Shown here: piece by piece, positions 46,701 to 56,528 of the stretch | How the letters are laid out: every line of letters starts with the position of its first letter | How positions within the stretch are numbered: position 1 is the first letter of the stretch | DNA from: Micrasema longulum | Taxonomy: Eukaryota > Arthropoda > Insecta > Trichoptera > Brachycentridae | Length of the DNA stretch: 64,000 nt | NCBI GenBank assembly: GCA_022494885.1 | Contig: JAGVSM010000255.1 | Coordinates: forward strand, 186,001 to 250,000 | Direction: 5' to 3' | Made by a program: the position numbers and the translations under genes | The notes under the pieces: generated by a model | The model's database searches: none | Told to the model about the DNA's origin: nothing | Seen by the model: only the letters and a program-made list of their open reading frames with translations

Positions 46701-49396
46701 CCGGGTTCACAGCCAAACAAGCACAAGCCACGGAAAATTGGATCAAAAACAGCATGAACAAGATGACCATGTACTGAATACATTGTGTTAAGGAAAATCA
46801 TTTCATAGCCGTAGCCATACGACAGAGATTACTTCATCGAGCCTTATTAAGAATTGTTAACTCTAATACTGATGTTGTTGTAGATATTTCTTGATCAAAC
46901 TACAGGGGCACTGTCCTGAAGATGTCTACTTGGATGAAAGCGCTCATTGGTCCATAAACAAAATAATGAAATGAAACCAAGAAATTTTATTGATATTTTT
47001 ATAAAAATTGTTCATTGTTAACTGTAATGCAGAACTTCAGCCTACGGGAAATTGGATACAAAAATGTTTTATTGTGCGGGGTAAAAATTAGAGTATTAAA
47101 TTGTATGACAAAGTTTCTTCAAAATGTAAGAAAAAAAAAAAACATTTTAATAAAAACACACTACTTTGAATGACGTCACTGGTTCATATGAATCAACCTA
47201 TCATATGAGAGCTAGAAGATTTCCACTCTGCTTGCCGTTTCTGGACCAATGGGAAGAACTGAATGAAAATAAGCGGAAATGAACCTCTGACATCAAACGC
47301 GGAGTTATTTCAGAAATACAAAAAATATAAAATCGTAGCGCTGATTATACGATATGTAAAAATAGATTTTTAAATAAAAAACCACTGAACTTCCTCATTA
47401 AAATATATGTATGTATGTATGTGTGTATGTACGTGCATGTATGTTTATGAATGCAATGCAAGTGCCCCGACTTAACACGGATTTTCTAGCGAATCGGGGT
47501 AAGTTCACAGGCACGGGTCGTTCCTGGTTGCGCCACTGCAATACTAAATCATAAAATTTAGGGTAAAAGTACAAATGCCAATTTTTGAGACACAATTATT
47601 AATTTTACAAAAGAGATTAAACTATGTTTAGTACTACAATTTAGCAGTGAACGGGTTTGTAAATTTAGAAAATATTATATTGTATCGAGTATCTCTTGCA
47701 TTGCAATTGAAACACAAATCTTAAGGTAATATTATACTAAGAGTGTTGCAGCATAAACCCAATTCGAATTACATTTTTCAAAATAGAATAATGAATTTTG
47801 ATTCATGCTTATTTCAAGAGCACTATTAAGAGATCACCTCAAGGGACAGCTCAAAAATGGCTACACAAAATTCCTACTAGCTTAGTAACTTTATTGCCTA
47901 AGTTCGATTATCATTTAAGCAATTATCAATTCCTGGCAGAGGGATCAGCCATACAGTGGCGTACGTTTCATATAAGCACATAAGCAGTGCCTACCCTAGT
48001 AAAATTTTATTAAAACAATAACAAAAAATAATATATAAAATATACAATTTACTATTTGTAAAATTTGAAAAATGCGCCAAATGTATTTCAGATAAGTCGT
48101 ATTTCGTTCCGTACGGCGCGCCGCTACGGCAGAGGCACGAACTAAATAAGCCTATTTTTTTAAATGTATTAGTGTTGTATACATGATCAATGCGTGTGTG
48201 TGTGGGTTAGTTTTTAGGCAGTGCTTATTTTAGAAATCGTTTTAAATTATTATTTCATCTATCTAGCGTTTTTTTTTAATTATTATTTTACAAAAGACAG
48301 TCAAATATCAAATGTCAGATAAATAACTTTAAATTTATTTATATTTTACATTCGAGAATAGAGTCCATGTTTGTTTTGATAATGAAAAAAATGAAATGGC
48401 GTTTTGTGAAACTTGTTATAGTAACGGAAATGTGTGTTTAATCAATGCATACATTTTGGATTTTAAGCGGTCTGGCAGTTTTTACGATGATGTTACAAAA
48501 GCATAATAATTAACAAAAGAAATGCACGTAATTTTGACATACAAATAAGTTGAAAAACGGACTTTATTATTTTAAAATTGTAAACAAAGTTATCGGCCAC
48601 TTCGGGTATTCAATACTTGGCTTGTAATATATAATATAAATTTAGCATTTATTTGGATATTCGATGTGGCTTAGGTAATTTCAACAATAACTACAAGTCA
48701 ACAACATAGTGATTCAAATTAATGTGATGAGTGAAGGAAACTGTTTGGTAAGATATATTACCTTAATGAAACATAATTTTTTTTCTACTGCCTAGCCCAG
48801 TTTAAAACTCTGTTCACGCAACTGCAGCCATAGAATAAACACCACTATAATATGGATTGTATTCCCAGTGAACGAAAATCTAATTACCTTTGGTATTAAA
48901 CTACTAATATTTAATAATCATTTGACAAACATAAAAAAACGATGTTTCATGGATCTACAATTTAAACAAAACCATATGCTAGGTAACATAATATCCATTG
49001 TAACATTTTTTCGAGTTTAATAGCCGCGACCAGGTACCTATATCAAAGTGCATAAAAACATTTTATTTGTGAAAAGGATACAAAGAATAGCATCACTTGA
49101 TGGTGCTTGACGGCTCCAGCTAACCCCAAAATGGATATCAGGATTAATAAAACTCCGCATGCTAATATACCGCCGATAATGGGAAGATTGGTGACTATAG
49201 AAGCAGCTCTTCCGTATACGGCAACTCCGATTAGAACAAACGCCACAGCCTTTAATGATAAAAAGTAATCTCGATTATAACATAATATAATATTGATCAG
49301 GGATACTTTGAAATAATTTTAACGATCCATACTCACAATATACAAAATGTTTAGTGCTGTCAACGCATTTTTAGAACATGTAAATCCACCGCACAT
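37766..49396 (-). CDS. Tsp97E: tetraspanin, TSPAN31/Tsp97E type, 6 exons, complete
   Basis: Coding exons in transcript order: 49396-49337, 49249-49082, 46773-46675, 42829-42704, 40578-40450, 37840-37766. They join to 218 aa, and all five introns are phase 0 with GT-AG ends. The start MCGGFTCSKNALTALNILYI and the end NQKDPRANPSAFL match the TSPAN31/TSPAN13 group closely. TM1 is at about 15-33, TM2 about 45-68, TM3 about 77-98 and TM4 about 182-203. The large extracellular loop (about 99-181) has the CCG signature at 128-130 and further Cys pairs, including CCHGDIQESCQCSPC from exon 5. The family organises membrane partners at the plasma membrane or endosomes; the specific partners are unknown. 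The length equals the family norm and there is no frame damage. The symbol is by resemblance to the fly gene. Introns 2-5 (2.1-3.8 kb) are loaded with repeats. Confidence 0.93.
37841..39944. other. tetraspanin intron 5, part with few signals
   Basis: AT-rich. Near 38945-38975 a CAGTAAAACCTCGTTTTTAC-type terminus (in reverse complement, with TA beyond) marks the right end of a pogo-like element. I did not find its left end. Confidence 0.4.
39945..40324 (-). mobile_element. Tigger-like element remnant with CENP-B-type domain, in tetraspanin intron 5
   Basis: Ends CAGGCAACCCCCATTGATCG (39945) and, in reverse complement, CAAGTAACCCCTGATGATTG (40324), flanked by TA. The plus strand still encodes FKASNGWFDWFK followed by LRSLKLIDKSASADIESAEK, the 'ASNGW..RFK.RH.....L.GE.A.' core of the CENP-B/Tc5-type DNA-binding domain of Tigger transposases, with a stop inside. 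The strand of the residual ORF is plus, opposite to the host gene. Confidence 0.75.
40668..40937 (-). repeat. SINE family B copy in tetraspanin intron 4
   Basis: In minus orientation the tRNA-like head has a degenerate B box (GGTTTGATTCC), then TGGACTGGCACCTGCATTG and GCGTAAGACTGATCACCTTA, then a diverged 3' tail. Same family as 10664-10918. Confidence 0.75.
40938..42535. other. tetraspanin intron 4, remaining part
   Basis: 41290-41385 has two related blocks (GACGCATCGGACCATAAGAC and GACGCATTGGGCCATAAGGC) resembling the end of a DNA element. 41575-41640 matches the repeat at 17440-17660. Two inverted copies of a AACTCAAAAATTCTGATTTTG-like block (near 41735 and 41822) form a hairpin. The remainder is AT-rich. 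Confidence 0.45.
42540..42617. repeat. hAT-like terminal fragment next to tetraspanin exon 4
   Basis: ATACGGCCCGCACTAATGCC and GGTTGCCGACCCATGG (reverse complement CCATGGGTCGGCAACC) resemble the right end of a hAT element. The other end is not seen. Confidence 0.45.
43840..43965. repeat. dispersed repeat family D, copy in tetraspanin intron 3
   Basis: CTCTACCCCAACTGGATTAC, then GAGTTATTTACAACTCGTTG and AAAATGGCC, shared with 52195-52280. The latter copy has a tRNA-like B box in front (GGTTCGAATCC), so the family may be tRNA-derived. Confidence 0.6.
44070..44212. repeat. R1 family fragment in tetraspanin intron 3
   Basis: CAACAATGTTTTGAGTATGC, GGACTTTCTCCCTAGAGTC and GTAAATGCCTAGACTTCCAT follow the R1 order. 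Confidence 0.65.
44200..45010 (-). pseudogene. LINE ORF2 remnant: end of endonuclease to start of RT
   Basis: On the minus strand from about 44975 the translation has VIHTTITDHYSCIFKYTY, the C-terminal 'SDH' box of an APE-type endonuclease (here TDH). After a break comes ENNSKNVWNTIYEIIDEAT and then HPQKVANIFNKYFSNA, the linker before the RT domain in Jockey/CR1-like LINEs. The RT itself is missing, replaced by R1 sequence. It lies in tetraspanin intron 3 in sense orientation. Confidence 0.7.
45456..45854 (-). pseudogene. LINE ORF2 C-terminal region, third lineage
   Basis: A 132-codon open frame on the minus strand holds YGCETWCLSERDKRRLEAFE, YRRLLGISWRDHITNEEVL, RRARWIGHVIRQEGLLHVI, GRPCREYLEDLLEDV and AAQDREEWRRRMNV. 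This is the classic post-RT segment of RTE-like LINEs ('YG.ETW', 'R.L...W.D..TN', 'GH..R', 'GRP', 'A.DRE.WR'). It is unusually well preserved but has no RT domain attached. It lies in tetraspanin intron 3. Confidence 0.85.
45965..46095 (-). repeat. SINE family B, 3' half, in tetraspanin intron 3
   Basis: CATCTAATGATGTACAGGGC, ACTGCATTGATAAACAAATT and TCAGGTGCCAGTCCAAGAAC are the family B body in reverse complement, without the head. Confidence 0.65.
46774..49081. other. tetraspanin intron 2, with two hAT-like ends and a short microsatellite
   Basis: A (GTAT)n run lies at 47405-47430. CCTGGTTGCGCCACTG at 47525-47540 is a hAT-type right terminus (CAGTGGCGCAACCAGG in reverse complement). CAGTGGCGTACGTTTC at 47955 is a hAT-type left terminus reading away from it. 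Neither has its partner end in view. Confidence 0.5.
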
Positions 49397-49600
49397 TTTG
49401 AAATTTTATGAAAATACTATTTATTTTTGAAAACTAAATACAATTCACTAAAAAAACGAACGATTGTGGATTCTGTCAATTGTCAAAATTACTTCTTCGG
49501 CACTTCTTCGGATCACAAAAAACCGTACTAACGTTCGTACAAATGCGCAAAACTGGCAACTTGACAAAAAAGAAGATGAGAAAGGAAAAAAATTCTTATG
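49397..49600 (-). promoter_or_regulatory. probable promoter region of the tetraspanin gene
   Basis: It lies directly upstream of the ATG at 49396. No TATA box at a sensible distance is seen; a few CpGs occur near 49495-49545. The context before the ATG (TTTCAAAATG) is a fair insect start context. Inferred by position only. Confidence 0.4.
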
Positions 49601-50080
49601 AAAAATCATTCCTTACTTATTTTTTTTAAATCGGGGTAAGTTGGATAATTCTTTCAAATGTCCCGTACATCAATTATCCTGAAATCCAACACATCTTGCA
49701 ACTTCAAAGCTCATAGGAGGCGATTCGGATAATTTAATCCCCTTTGGGAATTTTTATAAATATAATTCAAATAAAAATGATACATTTTGTATTATCATAA
49801 ATGTATTTTATGGGAGCCATTTTATTAGGCCTAAGAGGCTGATTATAATTTTTTTATTACTTACCTTCTTACATTTATCACTTTTTAATCATGTCTTTTT
49901 ATGTACTTGTAGGGTTCATACGTTCATAGTTCATTGATCAATGACACACAGACGAGCAATAATTTCACCTGAAAGATAGATCAATGAGAAATGAAGCAAG
50001 TCATCATTTTATATTGAATTCAATACATTTTATTAGGAAAGACTAACAGTATTGCACATATAATATTCGTCTAGGTACGT
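49601..50080. other. intergenic, nothing recognised
   Basis: AT-rich, no coding or repeat signals I can name. Confidence 0.4.
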
Positions 50081-50395
50081 ACAACGTCTTGCAGTGCATT
50101 CACGCCATGGAGACATGAAAAACAAAAGAAGCTGGTCTATAAAGAGACCACAGGGCGGGGTAACGCCCAGTCAGCCGAAACAGTCAGCTCGAACAGTCAA
50201 CCTAACAAGTCATCTTAATGCAATCACTAAGTTCCAGCATGTAGTTCAAGTGCAGCCAGTTCAACTCCTCATTGCCGTAACACTCGCGCGACAAAATTAA
50301 TTATTTATTCGCCATGTAATAAATACACATTAAACAGCAACCTTGTGTCTTCTGTCAATCCCAAACTGGGGTAGGAGCTTTAACAACCCTCAGCA
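50080..50395 (+). repeat. possible LTR fragment
   Basis: A GC-richer block (50145-50290) is followed by AATAAATACACATTAAACAG then CAACCTTGTGTCTTCTGTC and AAACTGGGGTAGGAGC. This resembles an LTR R/U5 with a poly(A) signal followed by a primer-binding-type region. No clear TG start, partner LTR or gag/pol is seen. Confidence 0.3.
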
Positions 50396-50689
50396 ACCTA
50401 ATTCCTACGTACTAATACATTTTTTTTAATAAGATAAAACTATCAACAAGAGCATATTTCAAAAAGTCATATACTTACATATTTTAGCAAGTAATTATTA
50501 GATTATTTGACTACTGCAAGATGAAATTTAAAAACGCTAATTTTATGTTTATTCATTTTTATTTTATGGTAAAACTTCACGATTCAAATTTGAACTTGAT
50601 CATACCTCGGTTTGAATGCTCATAAGGAATCCATATAAGTCAATATGTATCTATATTAGAAACATTTTATTTAAATTAACATATTAAAA

Positions 50690-50790
50690 TGCTAACATAT
50701 TACAACAGAAATGAAAATTTAATATAAGGGAATATAAATGTCTAGGCATCTACAGGGCCTATGACCTGTCTTTGGCTAGTTTGGCACAAA
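50690..50790. repeat. R1 family fragment
   Basis: CATATTACAACAGAAATG, AATGTCTAGGCATCTACAGG and GCCTATGACCTGTCTTTGGC match 27535-27615. Confidence 0.65.
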
Positions 50791-52080
50791 ATAAGTCATG
50801 TTTATTTGCAGAGTTGAACCAAGTTGAACAGCATGCTAGCTTTTTTCATAAATTTATTAATTCTTCAGACTTGGAAAGCCAGTGAAAATAAAACATAAAT
50901 ACTTAAGGCAGACTAATTCAATATTAAAGTTTTTTTTCAAACTGAAGCTTGGAAATAATAGCACTAGCAGACATATGAGTTGTCTATTTCCAAAACCCGC
51001 CATCTCCTTATAGGACCATTTTTGGGAAACACGTTTTTCCATATCACCATCCCCTTTCTTGTAAATGTTTGAAACTAATGTTTTAAGGCAACAATAGTAC
51101 TCATGATTTTTACGCTTGGGGTGTGCGGGGAGGTGCTTTAAGTTTTTCAGCATTTGTGAAAGGTTACGCATTTTTAGTGTTTTGCATTTGTGCTATTAAA
51201 AGGTGGTTGGATGCGGTTAGCTCAGGATTGGACAAGAGACGGCTGATGATGACAATAACTTAAAAGGTGAACATTAATATCAAATTGATAAAAAACGTGT
51301 TTTGAAAATTTCATTTTTATTATAAGTTGTAAAATTTTATCGAACTAAAGCAAATTTAATGGTTTAAGTGATCGTGTCGAAATTAATTGTTTTTCTCTGG
51401 GAAATAAGATTTTTTGCATTGTTTCGAGTTTGTGTCGTGTTGATGCAACTAAAATATTTTAGTGTTGCTTTTTAATAATAAATTACCATTCTAAATTATG
51501 CTGTTTTTTTTTCTGCGAGTATTTACTGAAATATTAAATAAAAATTTTGAAAATTGAAAAACAGAAAAAAATACAGACTGTCCCTTCTGCCATCTGACTA
51601 CCGATATTTACTGAATACTAATCAATATTACCATGTAATTATTATATTAATTTTAAAGCTGTACCCTACAAATATTTTTGTTAATAATGGAAGGCTTTCC
51701 CAATATACGTATAATGTACTCAATAAAATATATTTAATATACCCTAGTGGATTTTTAATTACTTTGCTTATCTTAATTTATACGGAAATCCTCAATACTT
51801 GCTAAAATACCCCCATAAACTATTAGCACCATTGTGCACCTACATATATCATTAAACAGCAATTATTGTTAGTACATAAGAAAACTTTGCAAATATTTAA
51901 GTTAGTTTGATAATGTCCTAACAAGATAAAACGCTTCACATTATACACTCTTGTATAAGAATTTAATCCAATAACAGTATTTTATTTCTTGGATACCTTA
52001 CCAAATTTCAATACTCTAAACAAATTTACAAGTGATTTAGGGTCAGTCAGGTATGTTAGTCAGGGATTATTATGGCATAA
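50791..52080. other. intergenic, nothing firmly recognised
   Basis: A short plus-strand stretch near 51205-51260 (GGTTAGCTCAGGATTGGACA) could be the very end of a LINE ORF2 but is too short to call. The remainder is AT-rich. Confidence 0.35.
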
Positions 52081-52084
52081 TATT

Positions 52085-52290
52085 TCTTTAAAGTTCGTAA
52101 ATTATCAACAATGATGGAGATGGCGGGTATTGGAAGTACTCGACTCATATGGCTATTTATTTAAAGTGAATGCACTAAAAATAAAATATTAGAAGTTTGA
52201 ACCTGGTTCGAATCCCACTCTACCTCAACTTGATTCCCATTTCCTAATAGTGAGTTATTTACAACTCGATGAAAATGGCCGTCAAAATTG
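52085..52290 (+). repeat. dispersed repeat family D with tRNA-like head
   Basis: GATGGCGGGTATTGGAAGT may be an A box and GGTTCGAATCC (52207-52217) is a good B box. CTCTACCTCAACTTGATTCC and GAGTTATTTACAACTCGATG follow, as in 43840-43965. Likely a SINE family distinct from A and B. Confidence 0.6.
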
Positions 52291-52452
52291 AATTATAAGA
52301 ACGTAAATATTTCTTTAAAAAAAAAAACCTTGTTCTGCCACATACTAATTTAAATTGGTTTCTACAGTTATTGAGGACTAGTTGAAAATTCAAAAATCTA
52401 TTTTTAATAAGCCAACTAACAGAGTGGAAGCAGTGCACGCACAAATCAAATA

Positions 52453-53103
52453 CAGGTAAACGTCGTTTTACACCAGGGTAACGTTCCAAAGAAACCGGCG
52501 TAAAATGAACACAAATATAATGGAAAATATAAGGTGAGGTTCCATGTCAAAATTCTAAGAACAATCTAACACGTTTATTTAATACATATCCTATATATAT
52601 TCAAAATAAAATACAAATGTATTTAATAAATACAGTTTAAATTCGTTTACAAAATAAATAATAATCTCTAAATATAAATAATGCTTTTTTTATAATAAAT
52701 ACTAACTCACCAGCTCATCATTACTAAAGAAAATTCTCACACTTTTTTTTAAAAAAGCATCCAATTACATTTGTTTTGATTGTTGCTTCCTTTCTTGCAA
52801 AATCATATCATAAACTTCAAATATTCTTTTAATTTTAATGATAATAAAATAAAAATATATTCAAACTTTTTATTTTTCTTAAAAAAAAACGAAAACCAAC
52901 TCGGAAACAATTTTACACAGACAATAGGCTGCTCGCGTACACGGTAATATAATAAAGCAACGTGTAAAAGTGTGTCTGCTATTAGAATCGTGGCCCCTAC
53001 ACTGTCATCTGGTGTCGGCTGAACCGGGGAATCCCATGCAGGCACCAACCGCCGTAATTGTAAATCAGCATAAATCGAATCAGCGCAAAACAATATTTAC
53101 CTG
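52453..53103. mobile_element. pogo/Tigger-like TIR element, non-autonomous
   Basis: Left end CAGGTAAACGTCGTTTTACA (52453); right end, in reverse complement, CAGGTAAATATTGTTTTGCG (53103); both flanked by TA. The interior is AT-rich with no transposase. The terminus style fits pogo/Tigger elements. Confidence 0.65.
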
Positions 53104-53127
53104 TACAATATAATATAGGAATATTAA

Positions 53128-53420
53128 ATTATTTCAACAATGTTTTCCAGCAAGATGGATACATTTTTTGAGAAAGGAATATGGATGACTAGGAATTTAC
53201 ATTTACAGGACTCATGACCTGTAAATTTAAATGTATGTTGGTTTGAGTAATCACTTTACACACTGCTACATTAACATTCACCATTCTGTCTATCCGTGCT
53301 TGAACATTATATATTATTTTCAATCCTTCCGCATGAAAACTGAAACACATATTGACATGGGTAAGATTCTTCTAATTATTTCACCTAATAGAAAAGTGCT
53401 TCCATATTTAATTTTGTCAT
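53128..53420. repeat. R1 family copy, diverged
   Basis: It shows TTTACAGGACTCATGACCTG, CACTTTACACACTGCTACAT, CATTCACCATTCTGTC and AATTATTTCACCTAATAG in R1 order. Confidence 0.6.
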
Positions 53421-53754
53421 TTTCATACTTCTTTTCGGATTTTGACATACTTCAAATATTGACCTACATATTATTATCTTTTATTGTATCATATATATAT
53501 TTACTTCTGAATTTTGGTATTACCATATTCAAATTATCTTCTTAAGAACAGGTTTGCATAATAAGGAGGACTGAAATTAATTTTCTATAAAATTATTCAA
53601 TATATTATAATAAATAAAAAATCTAACTTATAACCAAATAAAAAAGAAAACAATTGTGTTTAAATTTTGAATTCAGATATATTTTCTTAGGAGTAGCATA
53701 TAAATACAATTTTATAGACAAATAATGTGGTAATTTCATAACATCCTATATTTA

Positions 53755-53973
53755 GTTGGCTGGATGCAGAGCCATTATAAGTTACACTTTTGACAAAAAT
53801 AAGTTTATATGTCCGCCAGTGTAATATTTACACTGTACAAATGTTTTTATAAGTGTATTCACAACACTTTATTAATAATTATTATTTCTGCAGAAGTATT
53901 TTTTATTTTAGAAATTAACCAAAAAATTAAAGTATAGTAAATTTCAGTTAAAATAGTTCTGCATCCAGCCAAC
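53755..53973. mobile_element. MITE with perfect 16-bp TIRs
   Basis: GTTGGCTGGATGCAGA at 53755 and its exact reverse complement ending at 53973 enclose 219 bases of AT-rich, noncoding DNA. The inverted match continues imperfectly inward. No target duplication is clear. Confidence 0.65.
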
Positions 53974-55004
53974 GATTTTTTAATTTATAAAATTCTACCT
54001 AAAGTAATTTGAATAAAAAAAATGTAAAACAATCTTAACAAGCGAAAAAATGCATACGTATTTACAAAAAGATTTTTTATAATTTAAAAGATATTTTCAA
54101 AAAACGCCTTAATAAAAAAAATGGAGCAAATAAAAAAGAAATTATTAATATAATATTGAAAATAGCAACATGGAAATAGTAACTTTTAACAATATCCTTA
54201 AGTTATTCAGAAAAAAAATAATCACTCGGAACTTGAGCCATCACATTGTTAGGTTATGAAGTATACTTTGACAAAATTAGCAAATACTTGTTGAATGAAT
54301 TAATTCATTACAAATATCTAAAAATAAACAGTTCAAATAGAATAGTATGTTCTCTCAAACTAAAAAAAAACTACAAACATAAAGATACATTAGTGAATAT
54401 CAGATTAATGAGAAAGATACCATTATAGTATGTACTAAACATTCACCTACATTCATAAGCAATCAAAGTCTTAATATAATTATATGGTTTGATTAAATAA
54501 TATTTTACAAACAATTATTGTATGGAACAAATAATACACAGTTGAGTAGTGAACTTTGAACAGATGGCTTAATTAAAATAATTCAATGTGTATAAAACGA
54601 AGCCTTCAGTTAATTTAAGTTTAGGTGACTTGATTGCTTAAGAAATAAGGCACATTAATATAATTATTTACATAGTTGCATGTCATTTCATATCATACAT
54701 TCCTTATCCTAAGTGAGTGAGTGAAATAGAATACATATCACAGAATGTTTCATTTCATAAACACGCAAAAAAAATCAGTACCGAAGAGGCATATTCTCAG
54801 GAATTTGCCTAACTACTAAAAGTACATAGATACAGTTAAATAAAAACATTTTCATCACAGAAAACTTTATCGAGGAATGCTGAAATATACTTAACACATC
54901 ATCGATGGAAATTGCTATAATGTATAATTACAAATTTATAAAGGAAAATATTTAAAGAATGAAAAAAAAAAATTCCAAAACAATAAATTTTAATTATTTA
55001 TTTA
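53974..55004. other. AT-rich, nothing recognised
   Basis: No coding exon or shared repeat block seen. Confidence 0.4.
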
Positions 55005-55007
55005 TTT

Positions 55008-55180
55008 TATTTTGTCTTCGCTCCACAACAGGCCAAGAGGCCAAATTACAGTGGTGAATTACAGCATAGAACACCCAGGCTTGAGAAAAATCAAATTTGA
55101 TTTTTGGGTTCTTCCCGGGAATCGAACCCGGAACCTTCTGTGCGTGGGTATCTTAGTAATTACACCCCGCAGGTCGATGA
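55008..55180 (-). repeat. tRNA-derived SINE, family C
   Basis: In minus orientation: ATCGACCTGCGGGGTGTAAT (A-box region) and GGTTCGATTCC (B box, 55119-55129) followed by CGGGAAGAACCCAAAAATC and a body ending in GGCCTCTTGGCCTGTTGTGG. The body differs from families A and B. Confidence 0.65.
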
Positions 55181-56500
55181 CTATATTAATTTTAAAAAAT
55201 GCTATTATCTATTTTTAAATTAAATGTTTTATTGAAAGCTAACAAAACTTATGCAAAATGCTTAACTTAAAAACCGCTGAATAAATAAATTTGACAGCAT
55301 AGGATCGTTTGGTAAAGAAGAATAAAAATATAATTAAAATCCATGTTTATTACAGCATTTGAAATTTCTATCGATGATATGATCAAAAGAGTGTTTTAAA
55401 GTCTAATAAATACATCCAATTACAAATGTCAAAGAAAAAAGAGAAATTGTTTTCAATTTTTTCCATGCCAAATAAAAAGCATTGAAAAATAAATAAATAC
55501 AGTGTAGAAAAAATATTTTAGCTGCAAGAGATTAGATTTTGATTTGAGCTGCACCCTGCAAAAATTCATGTATTTCTGTAGTGTATCAATTTGTTTCTCT
55601 TGGTAAATTTCAAATATTTAAGGGACATTTTAGAAAATGAGTAAATCGTGTATTCAAAGCTCTCATAAAATGAGGAAATGAGTAAAATTAACAATTCCAT
55701 TCAATATGGAAAACAGTAAAAAGATTACATCATGTTCATTAAAACGCATCTGAAGACAATGGTACGTTATTTATATTAAGTGTCCGTTTTTTAAAATTAT
55801 TATGACTTACCCAATCACAGAAAATATTTGAAAGTATTGCAATCTGTACTTTATTAAACAATAAGCTACAAAAATACACACTGATGAATAACTCGGATAT
55901 TTATTATTATTATAATATGCGTAAATATTATATGTTTACTGAAATATATAACAACAATGGTATTACCAGATTATATGATTTAGAACTATGCATTATGGTT
56001 TATGAAGGATATTTAAAAATACGGTTCCAAACACTGCTTACATTGTAATTATCATATTATCTGTAAATAGTCATCTGAGCAAATAACTAGACCGCACCAG
56101 TTACTTAGTTAAGTAAAAATCAATTTGATAAAATCTTCATCAATTTTAATTAATTATCTTGTACCATTTGATTTCTATTTTCAAGCTTACTTTACACGGT
56201 AATATAATATAAAATTGGTAATAACTTCACATTAAAATGCCTAAAATCTCAGTCAAAAAATTCAAAAGTTTGAATATGTCAAACCCATTATTGATTATTA
56301 TTTAGGCACAAATATTAGTGTTGTCAGATTAGACTTTATAAGCGTCGTAATAAGCTAACTTCTTGCGGACGGGTATCATAATGTCGAGACAGATATCAAA
56401 ATCCATAAGTATATGTATTACACAATGACCGGTACATTGATATGTTTACTTTAACAAACTAGCGGGAAATCGGGGATTATTAAATGTCAAAGTAAATATC
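55181..56500. other. intergenic or 3' UTR, nothing recognised
   Basis: AT-rich. It may include the 3' UTR of the minus-strand gene ending at 56529. Confidence 0.4.
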
Positions 56501-56528
56501 CACCAGATAATATTATGAGGAAACATAC

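Noticed and set aside
49043..49246. Single-exon small membrane protein of 67 aa
   Set aside because: It is tetraspanin exon 2 (49249-49082) plus intron read-through, not a separate gene.
51205..51260. LINE ORF2 C-terminus on the plus strand
   Set aside because: The resemblance covers fewer than 20 residues and has no supporting block nearby.
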